Shown in pieces: positions 27,867 through 37,296 of a stretch of 64,000 nucleotides of DNA; positions within the stretch are counted from its first letter, which is position 1, and each line of letters starts with the position of its first letter. The translations under genes and the position numbers were made by a program. Below the pieces are notes generated by a model. It did not search any database. It was not told the origin of the DNA and saw only the letters and a program-made list of their open reading frames with translations. Source of the stretch: an uncultured Lachnospiraceae bacterium (lineage in GTDB: Bacteria; Bacillota; Clostridia; Lachnospirales; Lachnospiraceae); contig CAKRGM010000007.1 in assembly GCA_934330725.1 (NCBI GenBank), positions 44,483 through 108,482 on the forward strand, read 5' to 3'.

Positions 27867-29017
27867 CTATATATCATTCACAATATAGCAATTCTTCGAC
27901 ACCTCTTTTATCAGCCCGTCAAGCTGCAATTCAAGAGCTGTCTTATTTGCAGCCACTATACCAAGTCCTGACTCAATGCTTGCCTGATCAAGACTCTTAG
28001 GATACAAATTGAAACAACTATACAACAATTTTTTTTCACTTGCAAGACCAAATCCACTGTTTTTTTTACAATAACCAGTATTTTCTCCTGGGTTAGTGCC
28101 CATTTTACCTGCATTTTCAGGTTTCTTATTTTTTAATATATTTTGAATTATACTATTATCAAGTATATCATCTGCACATGTAATCACCTGCGCTCCCATC
28201 TTTATCAGATTATTACACCCTTCGCTTAATGAATCCCCTATTCTTCCCGGTACGACCATCACTTCCCTGTTCTGTTCAAGTGCCTGATCTACCGTTATAA
28301 GTGAACCGCTTTTCTTTCTGGCTTCCACAACAATAATAACATCAGACAGAGCGCTTATTATTCTGTTTCTCATAGGAAACTGTCCGGCACGTGGAGGTGT
28401 ATTCATGGCATATTCAGATATAACAGCCCCATTTTCAGGTATCCTCATGTATAATTCTATATTTCCTCTTGGATAACATATATCTGCACCGCATCCTAAT
28501 ACAGCATATGTATCTCCTCCCCCATCTATACAACCTTTATGTCCTGCCGCATCTATTCCTGCCGCCATTCCACTTATTACTGAAATCCCCATTTTTGAAA
28601 ATTCATACGAAAGGCTGTATGCCACTCTTCTACCATATTCAGAACAGTTTCTTGCTCCAACTATAGCAACAGACGGCTTGCCATTATCAAAATTTTTTCC
28701 TTTAAAATATAATGCTATGGGATAATCATATATATTGCGCAGTCTTTCCGGATATCGTCTGTCCTTTATATGAATAAAATCATACCCGCTTTCTTTCAGT
28801 TTAATATAACTGCTATAAATCTTTGTATCTTTTTTTGATGCGATTATTCTATCAACATCCTTAACATTAAGCTTTTCACACTGCATAAGTGCATTTCGAT
28901 CTGCATCATATGCTTTTTTGGCATCTGCAAAATTGTCAAGTATACTATGCAGCTTAATATTCCCTATTCCTGCTATATTACATAGCCAGTACCAGTAGTA
29001 ATCTTCTATATTTCCAT
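27867..29017 (-). CDS. dprA: DprA/Smf DNA-processing protein, with a frame problem at the 5' end
   Basis: DprA loads RecA on incoming single-stranded DNA during transformation. The Rossmann-like core is intact: VAIVGARNCSEYGRR, SGMAAGIDAAGHKG, FPMRNRIISALSD, KSGSLITVDQALEQNR, with a short winged-helix end. The uninterrupted ATG-initiated frame begins only at 28886 (339 aa), but coding clearly continues upstream. The same frame reads YYWYWLCNIAGIGNIKLHSI, the family's N-terminal SAM-like domain, back to about 29009 with no ATG/GTG/TTG start. An ATG at 29017 with an AGAGGA site is in the wrong frame by one base in an A run; one extra A would give a 383-aa full-length protein. Confidence 0.9.
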
Positions 29018-29094
29018 CCTCTTTTCTTACATTAAAATGTTATATTAATTCCCATTCTTATGCTGCTTTCAAAGCACAATTTTTACATTGTCTC

Positions 29095-30642
29095 CTAAAA
29101 ATTTCTTCTGTACGAAACTGCCTCACTCAAATGTTCGATACATATATTTTCTGCTCCTTCAATATCCGCTATTGTTCTTGAAACTTTTAATATTTTATGA
29201 TACCCCCTCGCTGTTATATCCATCTTTTTATATATTCTGTTCATAAGCTCTTTCTCATCTTTCCCAAGATAACAGTATCTATTAATTTCATTAACAGACA
29301 TCTCAGAATTAAAACTTATATCTGTTCCTTTAAAACGTTCAATCTGCATCTTTCTGGCACGTTCCACCATGTTTTTCATTGTCTTTGAATTATATAATAC
29401 ATTAAAGCTGTTCTTATTTGTTCCAGCATTACTGATCTGACTGAAATCTATCAGTGACACCAGAACGTTAATATCAAATCTGTCCCACACAGGTCTGCTT
29501 ATCCTGCCAATATACCGCTGTATATCATTTTCTGAACAGTTACATCGGTTCCTGTCCGGGTAAAATCCGCATTTGCAGGGATTCATTGCTGCTGCAAGCA
29601 TGAAATCAGCCGGATATGTACACGCATAATTAAGTCTTGATATATTTATCCTCTTATCTTCAAGCGGCTGCCTTAACGCTTCAAGCATCGCCGTTTTATA
29701 CTCGGTCATTTCATCCAGAAAAAGTACACCTTTCCCTGCAAGTGTTACCTCACCGGGCTTTGGCACTTTTCCTCCGCCAAACATTGCAGCATCAGTTATA
29801 TTATGATGAGGACTTCTGAATGGTCTTTTCTTTATTCTTGGCGATCTTTCATCCAGTAATCCTGCTATGCTGTATATTTTCGTAAGTTCTATGCTTTCTT
29901 CAAATGACAGAGAAGGCATTATTGTTGGTATACGTCTGGCAAGCATTGTTTTACCACTTCCGGGTGAACCAATATACATAATATTATGCATGCCTGCAAC
30001 TGCTATCAACGTAGCTCTTTTTGCAAGTTCCTGTCCCTTGACATCCGCAAAATCCATACTCCACTTTTCCTGCTCCTGTGTTTCATCTTCCCTGCAGTTT
30101 ACGTTACTTTTAATATTTTCTTCAGATTTATAATTCCCTTTAAGAAAATCTATCAGCTGGATAAGTGTACTAACTCCTACTATTTCGATTCCTGATACAA
30201 TATTAGCCTCGCTAAGATTACTATATGGAATTATACATCTTTTAAAGCCTTTCTCCCTGGCCATACATACACATGGAAGTATCCCTCTGACCGGATTAAC
30301 ATGTCCGTCCAGGCTCAGCTCCCCTATAATTACTGTATCTGCATGAATATAATCATCGAGAACTTTATTTGCCATAAGTATCCCTGCCGCAATAGGCAGA
30401 TCAAATCCGGTTGTATCCTTTTTTATGTCCGCCGGTGATATATTTACTAATATTCTCTGTGGATTAAGCTCAATTCCTGAATTCTTTATAGCCGCCCTAA
30501 TCCTTTCCTTTGATTCTTTTATCTTAACTGAAAGCTCTCCACTCATTTCAAATGACGGCAGTCCAAATCCCACATCCGTTTCAACATTAACAATAAATGC
30601 AGACATTCCGAACACCGCTACACTAAAAACCTTACTATACAT
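29095..30642 (-). CDS. comM: ComM/YifB-family AAA+ ATPase (Mg-chelatase-like)
   Basis: 515 aa. An N-terminal Lon-protease-like fold (SVAVFGMSAFIVNVETDVG), the AAA+ core with Walker A GSPGSGKTMLARR and Walker B VLFLDEMTEY, and a C-terminal Mg-chelatase domain with a CxC...CxC cluster (NPCKCGFYPDRNRCNC). ComM-type helicases extend heteroduplex during transformation. Neighbour dprA has the same theme. Confidence 0.93.
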   Translation of the reverse strand: MYSKVFSVAVFGMSAFIVNVETDVGFGLPSFEMSGELSVKIKESKERIRAAIKNSGIELNPQRILVNISPADIKKDTTGFDLPIAAGILMANKVLDDYIHADTVIIGELSLDGHVNPVRGILPCVCMAREKGFKRCIIPYSNLSEANIVSGIEIVGVSTLIQLIDFLKGNYKSEENIKSNVNCREDETQEQEKWSMDFADVKGQELAKRATLIAVAGMHNIMYIGSPGSGKTMLARRIPTIMPSLSFEESIELTKIYSIAGLLDERSPRIKKRPFRSPHHNITDAAMFGGGKVPKPGEVTLAGKGVLFLDEMTEYKTAMLEALRQPLEDKRINISRLNYACTYPADFMLAAAMNPCKCGFYPDRNRCNCSENDIQRYIGRISRPVWDRFDINVLVSLIDFSQISNAGTNKNSFNVLYNSKTMKNMVERARKMQIERFKGTDISFNSEMSVNEINRYCYLGKDEKELMNRIYKKMDITARGYHKILKVSRTIADIEGAENICIEHLSEAVSYRRNF

Positions 30643-30792
30643 TTATCCTCCGTTATTTCGTATATTATATATACTAATAGTATATATAATTTTTCATTTT
30701 GTCAATACTATATATATTTTTTTAATATTTTATGAAAACATAACAAATTTCATTTTTAGCAGCTATCAATTTTTTTCAGCTATCAGGTAAAC

Positions 30793-30835
30793 AAAAAGAA
30801 AGATGGAAAGTTTTTTATCTTTCCATCTTTCTTTT
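30793..30835 (-). terminator. Rho-independent terminator
   Basis: A perfect 17-bp stem (30794-30810 with 30819-30835) and 8-nt loop, ending in a T-rich stretch on the minus strand. It lies 24 nt after the stop of the membrane-anchored protein gene at 30859 and isolates it from comM. Confidence 0.88.
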
Positions 30836-30858
30836 ATGATGAGCCATGACAGGTTCCA

Positions 30859-31974
30859 CTACCGCGCTATTTCATAAACATTATACTGTTCCGTTTTAGA
30901 ATTAATAAGATTCTGATACAGCAGTTCAAAATTATCAGAACATGTATATCTTTTATCTGTATCAGATATTTCCATTGCAAACCTGTTATCCGCATTTACA
31001 TATGAATCACTAAATTCAAATATAAAATACACTTCTGATTCAGCATCACTGCTCTTTACAGTTGCCTTATAAACAAGATATATATAATTATCTGTAATTT
31101 TATCCTGTTTTTCTTTTCTTTTCAGAAAATATTTATTAACAAGCTGTATATTCTCTGCTGTTTCATCATTTTTCTTATGAAGATATTCTTTATTTCCTGT
31201 TGCCCTGTAAAGCATCCTGAAGGTCTGATCCTTTGTCTGGTCTATAATTGTCTGGCTGCATACCTTATCTGTTTCGCTTAATGTATCAGCCGGAATATCT
31301 GCCGCTTCATTTGTGTATACACTCAGCTTATCTGCCTTAACCTTTACAGACAGCTCCGAAACAATATATCCATGCCTTTTAAAATCATCCTCACTTGTTT
31401 TACAGCTTATTGTTATTTCATCATTTTTTGAAATGCTGTCCGTTTTATCAGGCACAATTTCAAGATTCTTCAGAAAATCATCTTCCCAGTTATTCTTTAT
31501 GTCAATAGCCGCATCAGGACTCACACCTGTAAATGTAACAGAAATATTTTCAAACAGGTCAATCTGCTGCCCGTCAGTAATTCCCTTTGCTTTTATTTTA
31601 TAATTATCATTTACTATATTAAGCCCCAGTTCATCTGCCAGCTGTGTATCATATTGCACTTCTACCGTATAGCTTTCACCATTTGAAATATCTGACGCAT
31701 CTGTATGTGGCTTTACCGAATCTGCAAATGCCCTGTATTTTGAAAGTTTTTCCCCGCTGGTTTCGCCCTTTGATACAGTCTCATATATTTTATCATTATC
31801 AGCCTTGATATTGGCACTTGCAAATCCATTTGCACCTGTATAATCTACAGAAATATATTTTGACAGATTTACTCTGCTTCTGTTTATTATAAATGAGACT
31901 GCAGCAATTGCTATAATCACAACAACTGCTGCCACAACAGCCACCGCTTTCTTATTTTTTAAAACTTTAACCAT
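30859..31974 (-). CDS. Unrecognised membrane-anchored extracytoplasmic protein
   Basis: 371 aa. A short basic start (MVKVLKNKK), one hydrophobic helix (about 9-29) and a large polar domain rich in Asp, Lys, Ser and Thr with alternating hydrophobics, suggesting beta-sandwich folds. Two segments (near residues 38-60 ISVDYTGANGF and 142-165 VSVTFTGVSPDA) look alike and may be repeated small domains. No catalytic motif or Cys pair is visible. It resembles the extracytoplasmic parts of zinc-ribbon-anchored hypothetical proteins common in Lachnospiraceae, but lacks a zinc ribbon. It sits four bases after the aminopeptidase gene and before a strong terminator, so the two are probably co-transcribed. 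Confidence 0.7.
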   Translation of the reverse strand: MVKVLKNKKAVAVVAAVVVIIAIAAVSFIINRSRVNLSKYISVDYTGANGFASANIKADNDKIYETVSKGETSGEKLSKYRAFADSVKPHTDASDISNGESYTVEVQYDTQLADELGLNIVNDNYKIKAKGITDGQQIDLFENISVTFTGVSPDAAIDIKNNWEDDFLKNLEIVPDKTDSISKNDEITISCKTSEDDFKRHGYIVSELSVKVKADKLSVYTNEAADIPADTLSETDKVCSQTIIDQTKDQTFRMLYRATGNKEYLHKKNDETAENIQLVNKYFLKRKEKQDKITDNYIYLVYKATVKSSDAESEVYFIFEFSDSYVNADNRFAMEISDTDKRYTCSDNFELLYQNLINSKTEQYNVYEIAR

Positions 31975-31977
31975 ATA

Positions 31978-33840
31978 TTATTCAATCTCCCGTGTATATT
32001 TTCTTAAAAATTCCAGCTCATCCCCCTGCATATACGGACTAAGCTTTTCAAATACTTCCCTGTGATACTCATTAAGGCGTATTTTATCAATGTCATCGAG
32101 ATATGATGCATCTACAAGTTCAAGATCTATCGGAACCATTGTAAGCATCCTGAATTTCATAAACTGTCCGTATTCATTTTCATAATCATTACAGCTAAGT
32201 ATTTCATTTTCAATCCTGATACCATACTTCCCATCAATATAAACTCCCGGTTCATCCGATGTTACCATACCATCCTCGATTACAGCAAGATCATTTACTC
32301 CATAATTATGTTTCCACCTGAATCCGTTTGGTGCTTCATGAACATTTAACAGATATCCGATTCCATGCCCCGTTCCACATCTGTAATCAATGCCCTCATT
32401 CCATAAAGGCTGTCTTGCAAGAATATCAAGGCTGAAGCCATCACATCCATGCAAAAATTTTGCATTTGCCAGAGCAAGCATTCCCTTAAGTGTCAGTGTA
32501 AAATGCTTCTTCATTTCATCGGTAACTTCTCCCATTGCAAATGTTCTTGTGATATCTGTTGTGCCTTTTAAATACTGCCCGCCTGAATCAACAAGCAGCA
32601 TTCCGTGCGGCTTAATAATGCTGCAGTTGTCTTTCGATGCACTGTAATGCATCATTGCTGCATTGGCATTGTAAGCACTTATTGTCGGAAAACTAAGTTC
32701 AATATAGCCATCAATCCTGCTCCTTAAATCGTCAAGATATTCTGCTGCGTCTGCCTCTGTAACTTCATATTCTTTAAGTATTTTTTCATCTGCTCCGCTT
32801 TTTTGCAGTCTTTTATATTCTTTCATTTTATTCTTTATCCAGAACATAAAATGTGTGACTGCAAGACCATCCTGTATATGTATCTGCATCAGATTCTCAA
32901 TTTCAGTATTATTTTTAACTGCTTTCATTAAAACAGAAGGGTTTTGAGCTTCTATTATCTTTGATGCCCCTTTTACACTGCTATACAGCTTCATATTAAC
33001 CCTTTTTGTATCAATGAGTACAATTCTGTCCTTAAGACTTTTAACGTCACTATATATATCATTATAGGCTTTTATCGAAGCGCCATCTTCAGCCAGTGCA
33101 TCAATGAGCCCATCGCTGAATTTATTTTTATCTGTATACAGATATACTTTATCCTTTAAAATCAAAAGATACGACATCACCACAGGATTGCACTCGACAT
33201 CATCACCTCTTATATTTAAAAGCCAGCATATATCATCAAGTGTAGCAATTACATGGGCATCAGCTCCCAGCTCGTTCATTTTTTCACGCAGCCTGTGTAT
33301 TTTTGACTTTCTTGACTCTCCTGCATACTGAATCTTAAGCTCATATGCAGGAGAATCTGGAAATTTCGGTCTGTCCTCCCATATTTTTTCAACTGCATTA
33401 AATGAAAAATCGACTGCCGCACCTTTTTTTTCTGCCATTTCTGCAAGCTTCAGACCTTCAAGCGCTCCAACTGTTCTTCCATCAAAGCCAATCTTTCCTT
33501 TGTCTTTTAAATTATCACGACAGTATTCTTCAACCGTCTTAACTCCTTTGCAGCCCATTTTCATAAGCGTAATCTGTGTACCCTCAAGCTGCAGCTGCGC
33601 CTGTACGAAATATCTTCCATCCGTAAACAAAGCTGCTTTATCCATACACACAACAAGAGTTCCGGCAGAGCCGGTAAACCCTGAAAGATATTCTCTCTCA
33701 TTGAAATATTCGCTGGAATATTCAGACATATGGTAATCGCCTGTACAGACAACATATACATCAATACATTCCTTCTGCATTATTTCACGAACCTTCTGCA
33801 ATCTTGTTTTAATTATCATAGAATCTGTAATTATAGGCAT
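31978..33840 (-). CDS. M24-family Xaa-Pro aminopeptidase (three-domain type)
   Basis: 620 aa, the long eukaryote-like APP form: two creatinase-type N-terminal domains followed by a catalytic pita-bread domain. Metal ligands are visible as LLVDSGGQYLKGTTDITRTF (two Asp), GTGHGIGYLLNVHE (His) and GIRIENEI (Glu). Cytosolic removal of N-terminal residues before proline. Clear GGAGG site seven bases before the ATG. Confidence 0.93.
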   Translation of the reverse strand: MPIITDSMIIKTRLQKVREIMQKECIDVYVVCTGDYHMSEYSSEYFNEREYLSGFTGSAGTLVVCMDKAALFTDGRYFVQAQLQLEGTQITLMKMGCKGVKTVEEYCRDNLKDKGKIGFDGRTVGALEGLKLAEMAEKKGAAVDFSFNAVEKIWEDRPKFPDSPAYELKIQYAGESRKSKIHRLREKMNELGADAHVIATLDDICWLLNIRGDDVECNPVVMSYLLILKDKVYLYTDKNKFSDGLIDALAEDGASIKAYNDIYSDVKSLKDRIVLIDTKRVNMKLYSSVKGASKIIEAQNPSVLMKAVKNNTEIENLMQIHIQDGLAVTHFMFWIKNKMKEYKRLQKSGADEKILKEYEVTEADAAEYLDDLRSRIDGYIELSFPTISAYNANAAMMHYSASKDNCSIIKPHGMLLVDSGGQYLKGTTDITRTFAMGEVTDEMKKHFTLTLKGMLALANAKFLHGCDGFSLDILARQPLWNEGIDYRCGTGHGIGYLLNVHEAPNGFRWKHNYGVNDLAVIEDGMVTSDEPGVYIDGKYGIRIENEILSCNDYENEYGQFMKFRMLTMVPIDLELVDASYLDDIDKIRLNEYHREVFEKLSPYMQGDELEFLRKYTREIE

Positions 33841-33893
33841 CTTTATCCTCCATTAATACGCTGCAGATATCATGCAGACATCTGACGCTAAAA

Positions 33894-34547
33894 CTATAGT
33901 TTATTAGTTTCCAAAAGTTTCTTAAGCTTCATTAATGACTTTTTTTCAATCCTGCTTACATAGCTTCTGCTTATTCCAAGCTGTGCTGCAAGCTGATTCT
34001 GTGTCTTTGGATCCTCACCGTTAAGTCCATACCTTTTTACTATAATCATTTTTTCCCTTTTTGTTAAGATACAATCAATATTTTTATAAATACACTGCAC
34101 CCTTTGTGAGAAAATATAGTCCTCTACAACGTCTTTTTGTTCCTCTCCAACAACTTCCATAAAACTTATCTCATTGCCTTCTTTATCCTTGCCAATCGGC
34201 TCATATATTGATATTTCCCTGGATTTACGTTTTTCTGTACGCAGCATCATAAGGAGTTCATTATCAATACATTTAGCTGCATATGTGGCTAATCGTATTT
34301 TTTTATCAGTTTTAAATGAATTCACTGCTTTAATAAGTCCTATAGTACCTATTGAAATTAAATCCTGGGTATCACGGTCAGATGAAATATATTTTTTTAT
34401 CATATGTGCTACCAGGCGCATATTCTTTTCAATTAATATATTTCTTGCCTCCATATCACCATTATGAAAACGTTCAAGCATTTCCTTTTCTTCTTCTGCA
34501 GTAAGCGGCTTATCAAATGTTTTCAAAGAAAGGCACCCCTGACACAT
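33894..34547 (-). CDS. sigK: SigK-like sigma-70 family factor
   Basis: 217 aa by the first ATG. Region 2 (EARNILIEKNMRLVAHMIKKY, DLISIGTIGLIKAVNSF, KLATYAAKCIDNELLM-like) and region 4 (GISRSYVSRIEKKSLMKL) match the SigE/SigK sporulation subgroup, and the stretch PIGKDKEGNEIS is characteristic of SigK. There is no hydrophobic pro-sequence, unlike Bacillus pro-SigK but as in Clostridioides difficile. No Shine-Dalgarno precedes the ATG at 34547. A TTG about 24 nt further in (LKTFDKPLT) has AGGGGTG upstream and is an alternative start. A long hairpin spans this region. Confidence 0.88.
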   Translation of the reverse strand: MCQGCLSLKTFDKPLTAEEEKEMLERFHNGDMEARNILIEKNMRLVAHMIKKYISSDRDTQDLISIGTIGLIKAVNSFKTDKKIRLATYAAKCIDNELLMMLRTEKRKSREISIYEPIGKDKEGNEISFMEVVGEEQKDVVEDYIFSQRVQCIYKNIDCILTKREKMIIVKRYGLNGEDPKTQNQLAAQLGISRSYVSRIEKKSLMKLKKLLETNKL

Positions 34548-34580
34548 ATTTATATATATATTATGTGCCGAAGTGCCTTT
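34529..34580 (-). promoter_or_regulatory. Long hairpin between the U32 gene and sigK, covering the sigK first ATG
   Basis: Outer arms AAAGGCAC (34573-34580 with 34529-34536) and inner arms CACATA/TATGTG (34562-34567 with 34543-34548) form a nested stem over an AT-rich loop. It follows the U32 stop by about 30 nt, so it could terminate or process that transcript; it also encloses the sigK ATG at 34547. Confidence 0.55.
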
Positions 34581-34610
34581 TATTGCTTTTCCATTGTAAA
34601 TTGGTCTGTT

Positions 34611-35861
34611 TTAATCTTCTTCGCGTCTTCTTAATATATCAAAATCCTCAAGCTTTATCCCAAGGTCAATATATAACTGCTGCTTAGGATGCGGAGCACT
34701 CTCCATAGCTTCACCATCCTCATTTTTAATTGTCCTTACAACAACTTCAATATTACTTCCATCAGGTTTCATAACCTCAATTTTTTCTCCAACGCTGAAT
34801 TTATTTCTCTGTTCAATATGATACAGACCTTCAGCATTGCATCCCTGTACAATTCCAAGATATGTGTATTCTTTAATATATGTGTTACTGTCATATATCT
34901 GTGTATTTTCATCAGGCTTTCCAAAGAAAAATCCCGTTGTGTACTGTCTGAAAGTACATTTTTGTATTTCCTGCTTATAAAACGGAATACGCTGTCTGTA
35001 ATAATCAGGATCTTTTAAAAAGTCATCAATCGCAAGTCTGTATGTTCTCGCAACGGTAGCAACGTACAATGCTGTCTTCATTCTTCCTTCTATCTTAAAG
35101 CTGTCAATCCCTGCTTCAATAAGTTCAGGGATATGCTCTATCATACAGAGGTCTTTAGAATTAAATATATATGTTCCTCTTTCATTTTCATAAACCGGCA
35201 TATACTCTCCCGGTCTTGACTCCTCAACAACGGAATACTTCCATCTGCATGGATGTGTGCAGGCTCCCCTGTTTGCATCCCTTCCTGCCATAAAACTGCT
35301 AAGAAGACATCTTCCCGAATATGATATACACATTGCTCCATGTATAAATGTCTCAATTTCCATATCAGCAGGAATATTGGCTCTGATCTGTTTTATCTCA
35401 TTTAGTGAAAGTTCCCTTGCAGTAACAACTCTTGTTGCTCCAAGCCTGTTCCAGAAATTAAATGTCTTATAGTTAGTATTATTAGCCTGTGTGCTTATAT
35501 GGATATCAACTTCAGGCCATACTTCCTTTGCAATTGTAAACATTCCCGGATCAGATATTATAAGAGCATCAGGTCCTATAGTCTTTAATTCTTCAAAATA
35601 CTTATAAGCGCCATCAAGATCATAGTTATGTGCAAGAATATTAGCAGTTACATAAACCTTCACACCGTGGTTATGTGCAAATATAATTCCCTGTTTCATA
35701 TCCTCAAAAGAAAAATTCTTAGCCTTTGCTCTTAATCCAAAAGCTTCCCCACCAATATAAACAGCATCTGCACCAAACATAACAGCCACTTTCAATACCT
35801 CAAGGCTGCTGGCTGGTATAAGAAGCTCAAGTTTTCTTCCGTTATATACATGTTCAGACAT
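34611..35861 (-). CDS. Peptidase U32 family protein (RlhA/YrrO-like)
   Basis: 416 aa. It begins LELLIPASSLEVLKVAVMFGADAVYIGGE and contains the U32 signature ETFIHGAMCISYSGRCLLSS and the Cys-rich RGACTHPCRW, with KDLCMIEHIPELIEAGIDSFKIEGRM. Family members include the Bacillus yrrNO pair and the E. coli tRNA/rRNA hydroxylation factors TrhP and RlhA, so RNA modification is more likely than proteolysis. It abuts the O-methyltransferase gene, as in B. subtilis yrrM-yrrN-yrrO. Confidence 0.9.
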   Translation of the reverse strand: MSEHVYNGRKLELLIPASSLEVLKVAVMFGADAVYIGGEAFGLRAKAKNFSFEDMKQGIIFAHNHGVKVYVTANILAHNYDLDGAYKYFEELKTIGPDALIISDPGMFTIAKEVWPEVDIHISTQANNTNYKTFNFWNRLGATRVVTARELSLNEIKQIRANIPADMEIETFIHGAMCISYSGRCLLSSFMAGRDANRGACTHPCRWKYSVVEESRPGEYMPVYENERGTYIFNSKDLCMIEHIPELIEAGIDSFKIEGRMKTALYVATVARTYRLAIDDFLKDPDYYRQRIPFYKQEIQKCTFRQYTTGFFFGKPDENTQIYDSNTYIKEYTYLGIVQGCNAEGLYHIEQRNKFSVGEKIEVMKPDGSNIEVVVRTIKNEDGEAMESAPHPKQQLYIDLGIKLEDFDILRRREED

Positions 35862-36512
35862 TTATTTCTCCTTTTTTATGCTTAATGTGACTCCATCCCC
35901 AACAGGTACAATTGATGTTATAAATTCATCACTATGAGTCAGTACATATAAATATTCTCTCATTCTCGTATGTTTTGTCCTGTTGCGCCTTGTCACTGCA
36001 TACCTTGACTGTGCTATATCACCTTCAAGCAGGACATTATCAGATATCAGAAGTCCGCCCGGCATCATTACCCTTAATACATCCGGAAGGAAATTAATAT
36101 ACTGTCCTTTCGCCGCATCCATAAAAACAAAATCATAGCTGCCGCTTTTCAATTCTTTAAGTACTTCGGCCGCATCACCCTCGATAAGTGTAATGTCATT
36201 TTCTTTCCCTGCCCTTGCAATATTATTTTTTGCAACAGGAATTCTCCTGTCATAATTTTCAATTGTAGTTATATGACAGTCTTTAGGCATATTTTCGCTC
36301 ATAAGAATAGATGAGTAGCCTACTGCGGCACCAACCTCAAGTATATTATGAGGCTGTTTAAGTGCAATTAAAACTTTCAGAAAGCTGCCCATCTCTTTTC
36401 TTATTATCGGAACATTATCTTTTAATGCTTCTTTTTCTATCTGATTACAGATATCCGAATTGCCGGTATCAAGAGAATTAATATATGATATGACACGTTC
36501 ATCAACTATCAT
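35862..36512 (-). CDS. SAM-dependent O-methyltransferase (TrmR/YrrM-like)
   Basis: 216 aa, class I Rossmann methyltransferase of the COMT-like family: LEVGAAVGYSSILMSENM (SAM loop), ITTIENYDRR, YDFVFMDAAKGQY (metal/SAM site) and SDNVLLEGDIAQS. B. subtilis YrrM/TrmR methylates 5-hydroxyuridine in tRNA, and the next gene is U32-type, so a tRNA wobble modification pair is the best reading. Overlaps the MltG-like gene by four bases. Confidence 0.9.
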   Translation of the reverse strand: MIVDERVISYINSLDTGNSDICNQIEKEALKDNVPIIRKEMGSFLKVLIALKQPHNILEVGAAVGYSSILMSENMPKDCHITTIENYDRRIPVAKNNIARAGKENDITLIEGDAAEVLKELKSGSYDFVFMDAAKGQYINFLPDVLRVMMPGGLLISDNVLLEGDIAQSRYAVTRRNRTKHTRMREYLYVLTHSDEFITSIVPVGDGVTLSIKKEK

Positions 36513-36898
36513 TTTTTTGAACCGTCCTCTCCCTTTCCTGACAATGTTTTCATTATATCTGTCGGAAGCATATCTGATGTTATCGTATATGTTCCGGCAA
36601 CAAATTTGTTTTTATAATCTGACAATATTACCTGAAAGTAAAATATTGTTTTATCCTTTATCATACCCTTATCGTACAGAGTATTCGCCAGCTGTCTGGC
36701 TGACATATTTTGTATTACCGTTATTTCTGCTTCTTTTGCATTTTCTTTTGTGTCTACTGCCTGCTCATTAAATATATTATAGCCAAATGAATATGCCTTT
36801 GTTCCTGCTATAACTATAAATATTGCTGCAACAACCAGCAATATAGCATTGAGCGATATTCCAAGGCCTGTACGGATGCCTTTCGTCTTCATTGCCAA
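36509..36898 (-). CDS. Short MltG/YceG-like membrane protein lacking the catalytic part
   Basis: 129 aa. One membrane helix (about 13-34) and an extracytoplasmic LysM-like segment with ITVIQNMSARQLANTLYDKGMI and FVAGTYTITSDMLPTDIMKTLS, which matches the first domain of the MltG endolytic transglycosylase. The catalytic YceG core (about 200 more residues) is absent and the end is a clean stop overlapping the next start, so this looks like a stable short family rather than a broken gene. Function unknown; wall binding is a guess. Confidence 0.75.
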   Translation of the reverse strand: MAMKTKGIRTGLGISLNAILLVVAAIFIVIAGTKAYSFGYNIFNEQAVDTKENAKEAEITVIQNMSARQLANTLYDKGMIKDKTIFYFQVILSDYKNKFVAGTYTITSDMLPTDIMKTLSGKGEDGSKK

Positions 36899-36922
36899 AA
36901 ATATTCTCCTTACATCATAACT

Positions 36923-37267
36923 TTACTTCAAAAAATCCATATTAAAATCAATTGCATCCGCAACTGAAAAACATATATCACGCACCAGCCTGCATAAACA
37001 CATCTCAGCATTTAAAAATCTGCTTGCACATTCCTGATACCTTATATATTCATATTTTTTATTTAATTCCTCAGATAATCTTAAATACTCTGAACTATCT
37101 TCAACATTATACTGTAATTCAAAATTATTTTTCCGAAGTTCGTCAACAGTACGCTTAATATCAGGATTATGATTTATCTGTTCTTCCAGTCTCTTATATT
37201 CCTTATATTCTTCACTTTCACGTATTGCCTGTTGTAATTCTTCTTTTAGCATATCAATTTTTCGCAT
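36923..37267 (-). CDS. YlbF/YmcA family regulator
   Basis: Start at ATG 37267 (MRKIDMLKEEL) after GGAGG. 114 aa, all-helical, with the com_ylbF pattern REYKEYKRLEEQINHNPDIK-like and a C-terminal YQECASRFLNAEMCLCRLVRDI. YlbF and YmcA proteins form the Y-complex that influences RNase Y processing in Bacillus. Its place next to RNase J fits an RNA-processing role. Confidence 0.82.
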   Translation of the reverse strand: MRKIDMLKEELQQAIRESEEYKEYKRLEEQINHNPDIKRTVDELRKNNFELQYNVEDSSEYLRLSEELNKKYEYIRYQECASRFLNAEMCLCRLVRDICFSVADAIDFNMDFLK

Positions 37268-37296
37268 CGTAAGCCTCCAGCTATACAATTATATAC

